Below are positions 1 through 4,329 of a DNA stretch of 5,318 nucleotides, one piece after another. A program made the translations under genes and the position numbers. Source of the stretch: an uncultured Collinsella sp. (GTDB taxonomy: Bacteria; Actinomycetota; Coriobacteriia; Coriobacteriales; Coriobacteriaceae); the NCBI GenBank assembly GCA_900555955.1, contig USNA01000087.1, positions 1-5,318 of the forward strand, in the 5' to 3' direction. The notes under the pieces are model-generated. The model was not told where the DNA came from and searched no databases. It worked only from the letters and a program-made list of their open reading frames with translations. How positions within the stretch are numbered: the first letter of the stretch is position 1; each line of letters starts with the position of its first letter.

Positions 1-83
1 CTTCGTTAAACGGGCGCTAGGGCGTCACCCTTACACCAACATTTTCGACGCGATCGAGGGGTTCGAACCCGACAGGGTGCGAA

Positions 84-111
84 GCTGAGGAAACGCGAAG
101 CGTTTTCCAGC
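84..111. repeat. GC-rich hairpin with GAA loop
   Basis: GGAAACGC (89-96) pairs with GCGTTTTCC (100-108) with one bulged T and a three-base GAA loop; GCT (84-86) with AGC (109-111) extends it across a GA bulge. The motif GCGAAGC occurs twice here (79-85 and 95-101). It resembles a REP-type intergenic palindrome, but one copy in a window cannot show that it is repeated in the genome. Confidence 0.4.
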
Positions 112-188
112 GCAGCACGCGAGGAGCGGAGCGACGAAGCGGGGCTCGGGCGGCGAAATGGACCCTTGGCGAATACCCGTGTGCAAAA

Positions 189-242
189 ATGCCAAATATG
201 AGTACTGCTACCTTTTTAGTAGCAGCGTTTTCGAAGTCATAA
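189..242 (+). other. 17-codon frame through the left arm (MPNMSTATFLVAAFSKS)
   Basis: ATG at 189-191 to TAA at 240-242. The frame is open back to a stop at 18-20 but contains no earlier ATG, GTG or TTG, so 73 codons are open with only this short startable part. No ribosome binding site precedes the ATG. Its NMSTATFLV aligns with NMSTGTNFV encoded by the right arm on the opposite strand. Treated as a repeat-associated frame, not as a proven gene. Confidence 0.2.
205..225. repeat. 7-bp hairpin next to the left arm
   Basis: CTGCTAC (205-211) pairs perfectly with GTAGCAG (219-225) around a 7-base T-rich loop. On the plus strand CGTTTT follows, so a weak plus-strand terminator is possible, but the stem is short and only half GC. 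The right arm of the element lacks an equivalent hairpin. Confidence 0.45.
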
Positions 243-275
243 AAGGCAAATCCGGCATTAGAACGACGATCGATA

Positions 276-312
276 GTCCAGTTAAGCCAATTTGCCAACT
301 ACAAAACTGGAC
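276..312. repeat. Central 8-bp hairpin of the palindromic element
   Basis: GTCCAGTT (276-283) and AACTGGAC (305-312) are perfect inverted copies with a 21-base loop. The loop contains GCCAA twice (286-290 and 294-298). The hairpin centre (about 294) nearly coincides with the midpoint of the two outer arms (about 288). No T-run follows on either strand. Confidence 0.6.
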
Positions 313-413
313 ATATGTGGCCCAACTCGTCTAAAAACAACTAATTTATATGTTACGAAGTTAGTGCCCGTACTCATATTTACCACTTTTTGCACACGGC
401 CCATCCCGGCCAT
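282..413 (-). CDS. Doubtful 43-residue open frame spanning the right arm
   Basis: ATG at 411-413 to TAA at 282-284. The peptide begins MAGMGRVQKVVNMSTGT and ends FVVGKLA; it has no obvious signal peptide or membrane segment, and I recognise no domain. No Shine-Dalgarno site precedes the ATG: the bases just upstream are the T-run side of the argD terminator. Internal ATGs (residues 4, 13 and 34) are also poorly served. The right-arm repeat lies inside it and encodes the NMST segment, which reappears in a plus-strand frame through the left arm. That parallel is the only reason to list it. It may be a true small protein, a repeat-borne reading frame or chance. Confidence 0.25.
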   Translation of the reverse strand: MAGMGRVQKVVNMSTGTNFVTYKLVVFRRVGPHMSSFVVGKLA

Positions 414-422
414 GGTAAATCG

Positions 423-500
423 ATAGCAAAACGGGCTCCAGTTCGCCCAATCGTGTGCCAAACGGCACGTGACGGTCTGGAGCCCGCTTCAAATTGCTAT
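423..500 (-). terminator. Nested hairpin after argD, probable operon terminator
   Basis: A perfect 10-bp stem, CGGGCTCCAG (432-441) with CTGGAGCCCG (477-486), starts 25 bases after the argD stop on the minus strand and is followed there by TTTTGCTAT. G-U and A-U pairs (487-490 with 428-431) can lengthen the stem into the T-run, as is common in intrinsic terminators. Inside the large loop, GTGCC (455-459) pairs with GGCAC (464-468). Outside it, a 7-bp repeat (423-429 with 494-500) can also pair. The 35-base apical region is longer than usual, and the T-run is only four bases, so termination is likely but not certain. Confidence 0.7.
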
Positions 501-511
501 GCCTAATAGCG

Positions 512-1795
512 CTAAGCCAAAACACCCGCCAGGATCTCGATCAGGCTGTCCACATCGGCCTCCTCGCACACGAGCGGCGGAAGGAAGCGCAGCGTATGTG
601 CGCCTGTAGCGTTGATCACGGCACCAGCCCCCAATGCACGGGCCACGACGTCGTGTGCATCACCCGCGGCATCATCCAAATCGCAGCCGAGCATCAGGCC
701 GCGACCACGCACCTCTACCACATGCGGAAGCTTAGCCAGCGCCTGCTCCATATAGGCGCCAACCTTGGCAGCATGCTCGGCATAATCGCCGTGCACAAGC
801 GCGGAGAGCGTCGCAGCACACGCCGCGATGGCCAAGCAGCTGCCACCGAAGGTCGAACCATGATCGCCGGGCTTAAAGACGTCGGCGATTTCCTTCTTTG
901 CCACCACGGCACCCATAGGCACACCGTCGGCAATGCCCTTGGCAAGGCTCATGATGTCGGGCTCCACGCCATAGGTCTGGAACGCAAACGGCTTACCCGT
1001 ACGAAAGATTCCGCACTGGACCTCGTCGGCAATAAGCACGGCACCCACCTCGTGCGCCAAGTCGCGCGCCGTAGCCATAAACTCCTCGGTCATGGGATGC
1101 ACACCGCTCTCGCCCTGGATCGGTTCGAGCATCACGGCACAGATTTCACTGCCCAACTGCTTAAAGATTGCACGCAGCTCATCCACATCGTTGGGTGCGC
1201 AGGCCACAAAGCCACCCGGCAGCGGGCGGAAACTGTCCTGCAGCCAATCCTGCATGGTCGCGGCAATGGTCTCGAGCGTACGACCGTGAAAGCCGCCACG
1301 CATGCACACGATGGTGTTGCCTCCGTTGCCGGCACGCTTGGCGTACAGACGCGCGAGCTTCATAGAGCCCTCGTTGGCCTCGGCACCGGAATTGGCAAAG
1401 AACGTCTCCCACACCTGCTCGCCCGCAGCCGGAGCGCCAAGCGCCGCCGCTGTGGTCTCGTCGCCGGCGGCAATCGCGTCGGCAAGCACGCGTGCACCGT
1501 CCGCATCATCGTTAGCGAGCTTGGACAGCAGCGCCGCGACCTGGCCGCGCTGCTCGATGTAGAAATAGTTGGAGACATGCAGGAGCCTCTTGGTCTGGGC
1601 CTCGAGCGCCGACAGCACTGCCGGATTGCCGTGGCCCAGGCTGCACACGCCGATGCCGGCAAGAAAATCGAGGTATTCGCGACCATCGTCGCCGGTGAGC
1701 TTCATGCCGTGGCCTTCGACAAACTCGACCGGCGAGCGACCAAAGGTGTGCATGACATAGTGGGATTCGAGCGATTGTTGTGCTGCAAGTGACAT
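512..1795 (-). CDS. argD: Acetylornithine aminotransferase (class III, PLP-dependent)
   Basis: Interconverts N-acetylglutamate semialdehyde plus glutamate and N-acetylornithine plus 2-oxoglutarate, the fourth step; related enzymes also act on succinyl-diaminopimelate. Landmarks of PLP fold type I, class III: GIGVCSLGHGNP (47-58), NSGAEANE (135-142, phosphate binding), FHGRT (169-173), EPIQGESG (224-231), IADEVQCG (255-262, D257 to the pyridine nitrogen), SLAKG with K286 as the PLP-binding lysine (codon 938-940), HGSTFGG (312-318) and RFLPPL (403-408). The ATG at 1793-1795 was chosen because GAAAGGT lies 5 bases upstream; the in-frame ATG 19 codons earlier has no such site. The length is 427 residues against ~380-405 usual, because of an Ala/Asp-rich insertion around 95-127. 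It is the last gene of the cluster, followed by a terminator-like hairpin. ArgD versus a close ornithine aminotransferase is settled mainly by context. Confidence 0.95.
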   Translation of the reverse strand: MSLAAQQSLESHYVMHTFGRSPVEFVEGHGMKLTGDDGREYLDFLAGIGVCSLGHGNPAVLSALEAQTKRLLHVSNYFYIEQRGQVAALLSKLANDDADGARVLADAIAAGDETTAAALGAPAAGEQVWETFFANSGAEANEGSMKLARLYAKRAGNGGNTIVCMRGGFHGRTLETIAATMQDWLQDSFRPLPGGFVACAPNDVDELRAIFKQLGSEICAVMLEPIQGESGVHPMTEEFMATARDLAHEVGAVLIADEVQCGIFRTGKPFAFQTYGVEPDIMSLAKGIADGVPMGAVVAKKEIADVFKPGDHGSTFGGSCLAIAACAATLSALVHGDYAEHAAKVGAYMEQALAKLPHVVEVRGRGLMLGCDLDDAAGDAHDVVARALGAGAVINATGAHTLRFLPPLVCEEADVDSLIEILAGVLA

Positions 1796-1800
1796 GAGAT

Positions 1801-1807
1801 ACCTTTC
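1801..1807 (-). promoter_or_regulatory. Ribosome binding site of argD
   Basis: GAAAGGT on the minus strand, followed by 5 bases and the ATG at 1793-1795. It supports the shorter 427-residue ArgD over a start at 1852, which would lie only 11 bases after the argB stop and lacks a purine-rich site. Confidence 0.75.
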
Positions 1808-1863
1808 GTTAAGTGCCAGGTAGCGCGGACTGTGGGCGTAATGGCGTAGCAATTTCGAGCCGG

Positions 1864-2844
1864 CTAGACCGTCTGGAGCTTCTCGACCTCGTCGAGGTTC
1901 TCGGTCAGGCGCGCCGCAAAGGTCGAAAGCGGGTGCGGGTGCGTATCGAACTCGTAGGCCGTCTCGGTAGAATGGATCACGGTGCCGACGCCAGCATCGG
2001 TCAGCAGCTCAAGCAGCAGCGAATGCGGCGTGGTACCGTTAATGATGTGGGCGCGAAATACGCCGCCGGCAAGCGCATCGACGGCCGCGCGCAGCTTGGG
2101 AATCATGCCCTTATCGACCTCCCCGCTATAGAGCATCTCGTTAACCTCGTCGAGCGTTAAATTGGAGATGAGCGAGTCCTTGTCGCTAAAGTCCTTGTAC
2201 AGGCCGTCGACGTCAGTCAAAAAGATCGCCTTGTGCGCGTGGAGCGCCGCCGCAACGGCGCCGGCGGCGGTATCGGCGTTGATGTTGAAGAATCCGCCGT
2301 CCTCCCCCGCTGCGACGGTAGCGATGACGGGGATGTACTCGCTATCGAGCAAGCGCTCGATATAGTCGGTGTTGACGTGCGTCACTTTGCCCACGCGACC
2401 GAGCTCGGGGTCGAGCGGCTCGGCGATGAGCGTGCCGGCATCGCTGCCCGACACGCCTACGGCCAGGTTGCCGTGGTGGTTGATGGCAGCAACCAGCTCC
2501 TGGTTAACCTTGCCGCCCAGTACCTCGCGCACGATATCCATAGTCGCCGGCGTGGTCACGCGCTGGCCGTTCTTAAACTCGACGGGAATATCGTAATGGC
2601 TCAGCGCCTCGTTGATAGCCTTGCCGCCACCATGCACGATGACGGGGCGCATACCGATGATCTTGAGCAAAACGATGTCGCTCATCACGTCGCGGCGCAG
2701 TTGCTCATCGACCATGGCTGCTCCGCCATATTTGATAACGACCGTCTTGCCGGTCAGGTTTTTAATCCACGGCAGTGCTTCGAACAGCAGCTGCGCGGTT
2801 GCTTCGTTGGATTCGCTCGAACGACAGTCGCGTGCGAATTTCAT
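1864..2844 (-). CDS. argB: Acetylglutamate kinase, arginine-sensitive type
   Basis: Phosphorylates N-acetylglutamate with ATP, the second pathway step, in the cytoplasm. Amino-acid kinase fold landmarks: VIKYGGAAM (36-44; K38 is the predicted ATP-phosphate lysine, codon 2731-2733), HGGGK (71-75, substrate loop), QRVT (94-97), NINADTAAGA (187-196), FLTDVDGLY (208-216) and GMIPKLRAAVDA (246-257; K250 probable second catalytic lysine). Residues 14-30 form the predicted N-terminal helix (SNEATAQLLFEALPWIK), and HSLLLELLTDAGVGT at 274-288 matches the signature of arginine-inhibited hexameric enzymes, so feedback inhibition by arginine is inferred. The ATG at 2842-2844 was chosen over an in-frame start 20 codons upstream because GAGG lies 6 bases before it and family similarity begins near there. 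At 326 residues it is longer than the usual ~290-300, owing to a C-terminal tail after residue 290. Confidence 0.97.
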   Translation of the reverse strand: MKFARDCRSSESNEATAQLLFEALPWIKNLTGKTVVIKYGGAAMVDEQLRRDVMSDIVLLKIIGMRPVIVHGGGKAINEALSHYDIPVEFKNGQRVTTPATMDIVREVLGGKVNQELVAAINHHGNLAVGVSGSDAGTLIAEPLDPELGRVGKVTHVNTDYIERLLDSEYIPVIATVAAGEDGGFFNINADTAAGAVAAALHAHKAIFLTDVDGLYKDFSDKDSLISNLTLDEVNEMLYSGEVDKGMIPKLRAAVDALAGGVFRAHIINGTTPHSLLLELLTDAGVGTVIHSTETAYEFDTHPHPLSTFAARLTENLDEVEKLQTV

Positions 2845-2850
2845 AATCTG

Positions 2851-2857
2851 CCTCGTC
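2851..2857 (-). promoter_or_regulatory. Ribosome binding site of argB
   Basis: GACGAGG on the minus strand, with GAGG ending 6 bases before the ATG at 2842-2844. It decides the argB start: the longer in-frame start at 2904 would fall 22 bases after the argJ stop, within the intergenic hairpin region. Confidence 0.75.
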
Positions 2858-2879
2858 TTTCGTATCGTTATCACGCCGT

Positions 2880-2914
2880 GCTTCGCTGCCCGCAATCGCG
2901 GCAAGATGCGAAGC
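2880..2914 (-). repeat. Hairpin in the argJ-argB gap
   Basis: A perfect 7-bp inverted repeat, GCTTCGC (2880-2886) and GCGAAGC (2908-2914), encloses a second smaller pairing, TGCC (2887-2890) with GGCA (2900-2903), around an A/T-containing loop. No T-run follows on the minus strand, so it is not a terminator. It ends 23 bases before the argB ribosome binding site and could affect mRNA stability or argB translation; this is inference. Confidence 0.5.
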
Positions 2915-2925
2915 GCGCCTGGAAT

Positions 2926-4197
2926 CTAGGAACGGTAGTCGCCGTTGATGGAGATGTACTCGTGCGTGAGGTCGCAGGTCCACACGGTCGTTGCCGCGTC
3001 GCCTGCACCCAGGTCGGCCGAGATCACGATCTCGGGTGCCTCAAAACGTCGCAGGGCCTCGTCCTCGTCAAAGGGAACGGTCAGGCCATCGCGGCAGACG
3101 GGCATGCCCATCATGTCGATGGAAACGTCTTCCTGATGAAACTTCACGCCGCACTTGCCGAGCGCCATGGCAACGCGGCCCCAGTTGCAGTCGTGGCCGG
3201 CGATGCAGGTCTTGACGAGCGGCGAGTTGGCGACGGCACGGGCGGCGATATCGGCTTCCTCGTCGTTGGCGGCGCCGGTGACGTTAACCGTCACGAGCTT
3301 TGACGCGCCCTCGCCATCGGCCGCAATGTTGCGCGCCAGGCTCTCGCACACCTCGTGCACGGCAAAGGACAGTTCGTCAAAGGCGTCAGTGCCCTCGACG
3401 ATAGCCTCGGTATCAGCGGCAGCAGCGCCAGAAGCAAGCATGATGCAGGTGTCGTTGGTCGAGGTATCGGAATCGATCGTCACCTTATTGAAGGTCTGCT
3501 TAACGGTCGAGAGCAGCAGGGCATGAAGTGCCACCGGCTCGACGGGGGCATCGGTAGTAATGACCGCGATCATGGTGGCCATATTGGGCATGATCATGCC
3601 CGAGCCCTTGCACATGCCGCCCACCGTATAAGCGTTGCCCGCATGACGCGCAGCCTCACTGCGATAGCGAACGGCATACTCCTTGGAGTGCGTGTCGGTC
3701 GTCATGATGGCGCGAGCGGCATCGGCGCCACCGTGGGCGGAAAGTGCCTCGTAGGCAGCAGGAATGGCGGTCTCAAACGTGTCGATCGGCAGAATCTGCC
3801 CGATCACACCCGTGGAGGCAACCAGAATCTGCTGGGGCTCGCAGCCGATGACCTGCGATGCGATGCTGCATGTCTCTCGGGCGCAGGCTAGGCCAGTCTC
3901 GCCCGTGGCGGCGTTCGCGTTGCCGGAGTTGATTGAAACACCGGCGACGATGCCATAGCCCTTGTCCGCATCGCCCAGGTTGGCACGGCTCACTTGCACG
4001 GGCGCCGCGCAAAAGCGATTGGTGGTAAACACGCCGGCACCGGGACAGGGTTTATCGGGCACGACGAGCGCGTAATCCAGACGCTCGGGGTTCTTGCGGA
4101 ACCCAGCGTGGATGCCCGCAGCTTTAAAACCAGCCGCTGCCGTAACGCCACCCTCGACGGCGCGTATCTTAATATCAATCAGGTCGGTATTCATCAT
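2926..4197 (-). CDS. argJ: Glutamate N-acetyltransferase / amino-acid acetyltransferase (ArgJ, ornithine acetyltransferase)
   Basis: Transfers the acetyl group from N-acetylornithine to glutamate, giving ornithine and recycling acetylglutamate; bifunctional members also use acetyl-CoA. The 423-residue length is close to the usual ~400. The precursor is known to cut itself into alpha and beta chains at an Ala-Thr bond; here that is A207/T208 in PNMATMI (Thr codon 3574-3576), making T208 the predicted nucleophile. Other family landmarks are ASTGVIG (127-133, oxyanion hole), KGSGM (197-201), ADGEGASK (293-300), and the C-terminal HEYISIN and DYRS. The start is the first of two adjacent ATGs, chosen because GGGAG lies 8 bases upstream; the second ATG would sit 11 bases away. 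The gene lies between argC and argB, 81 bases before argB. Whether it is mono- or bifunctional cannot be read from sequence alone; no argA is in the window. Confidence 0.97.
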   Translation of the reverse strand: MMNTDLIDIKIRAVEGGVTAAAGFKAAGIHAGFRKNPERLDYALVVPDKPCPGAGVFTTNRFCAAPVQVSRANLGDADKGYGIVAGVSINSGNANAATGETGLACARETCSIASQVIGCEPQQILVASTGVIGQILPIDTFETAIPAAYEALSAHGGADAARAIMTTDTHSKEYAVRYRSEAARHAGNAYTVGGMCKGSGMIMPNMATMIAVITTDAPVEPVALHALLLSTVKQTFNKVTIDSDTSTNDTCIMLASGAAAADTEAIVEGTDAFDELSFAVHEVCESLARNIAADGEGASKLVTVNVTGAANDEEADIAARAVANSPLVKTCIAGHDCNWGRVAMALGKCGVKFHQEDVSIDMMGMPVCRDGLTVPFDEDEALRRFEAPEIVISADLGAGDAATTVWTCDLTHEYISINGDYRS

Positions 4198-4205
4198 CCC
4201 TACGG

Positions 4206-4210
4206 CTCCC
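4206..4210 (-). promoter_or_regulatory. Ribosome binding site of argJ
   Basis: GGGAG on the minus strand lies 8 bases before the first of two tandem ATG codons (4195-4197 and 4192-4194). The spacing favours the first ATG. A GGG also sits directly against the start codon, too close to serve as the binding site. Confidence 0.7.
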
Positions 4211-4220
4211 TATATCAAAT

Positions 4221-4252
4221 AAAAAAGCGGGCATCGGCTGGCACGCCATACC
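4221..4252 (-). terminator. T-tailed hairpin between argC and argJ (possible weak or partial terminator)
   Basis: Read on the minus strand, GGTATGGC (4252-4245) can pair with GCC and ATGCC (4238-4236 and 4234-4230) around a 6-base loop, with one G-U pair and one bulged base. CGC follows, then six T residues (4226-4221). The shape is that of an intrinsic terminator, but the stem is imperfect and it lies inside an operon. It could lower read-through from argC into argJ, act as an attenuator, or leave a protected 3' end after processing. No convincing promoter for argJ was found between it and the start codon. Confidence 0.45.
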
Positions 4253-4329
4253 GGTCGCAATTAGTAGACCAGCTTAAAAGTGGCGCCCAACTCGATACCC
4301 GACTACCAAATCGTTAACAATCGAATGTG

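Larger units (their letters stand above)
17..298 (-). other. Doubtful 93-residue frame, TTG start
   Basis: The frame would start at TTG 296-298 (MANWLNW) and end at TAG 17-19. No ribosome binding site, domain or signal is recognised. The second half is Arg/Pro/Ser-rich with little sequence complexity and overlaps the GC-rich hairpin at 84-111, while the first half runs through the AT-rich palindrome. The plus strand is also open across 21-242, so openness here has little weight. Probably not a gene. Confidence 0.12.
177..399. repeat. Inverted repeat pair around a 164-base AT-rich core
   Basis: Left arm 177-205 and right arm 370-399 are inverted copies. Both begin CCGTGTGCAAAAA and end AAATATGAGTAC in their own orientation, with two substitutions and one single-base gap in roughly 29 positions. 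The core holds a further inverted repeat (276-283 with 305-312) almost at its centre, so the whole is a nested palindrome. Hand count gives about 41% GC for 181-420 against about 65% for 81-180. No transposase or other protein of recognisable function lies between the arms, so this could be a small non-autonomous element, a dispersed intergenic repeat or a decayed gene pair. No target-site duplication was identified. Confidence 0.7.
1..422. other. Intergenic region without a firm gene
   Basis: Downstream of the argD terminator I find no protein of recognisable family on either strand. The stretch has two parts: a GC-rich section (about 20-178) with the 12-base palindrome GGGTTCGAACCC at 59-70 and the GAA-loop hairpin, and an AT-rich section (about 179-420) that is the palindromic element. 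No convincing promoter, tRNA or CRISPR-like array is present. What lies beyond position 1 is unknown. Confidence 0.6.

Noticed and set aside
25..81. tRNA gene around GGTTCGAACCC
   Set aside because: On neither strand does the T-stem pair for five bases, and there is no room for D and anticodon arms between the would-be acceptor strands.
79..140. CRISPR-like array from repeated GCGAAGC
   Set aside because: The units are only seven bases long and irregularly spaced; they form a hairpin, not a repeat-spacer array.
177..399. Insertion sequence with terminal inverted repeats
   Set aside because: The 164-base core is far too short for a transposase, and no target duplication was seen, so only a non-autonomous or repeat-type element remains possible.
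494..1792. 432-codon open frame on the plus strand opposite argD
   Set aside because: It mirrors argD almost exactly, its product is rich in His, Arg and Ala with no recognisable domain, and argD has a complete set of catalytic motifs and its own ribosome binding site. Long antisense frames are expected in GC-rich genes.
2233..3303. 356-codon open frame on the plus strand opposite argB and argJ
   Set aside because: It crosses the argJ-argB gap antisense to two firmly identified genes and shows no family motif; a composition-driven shadow.
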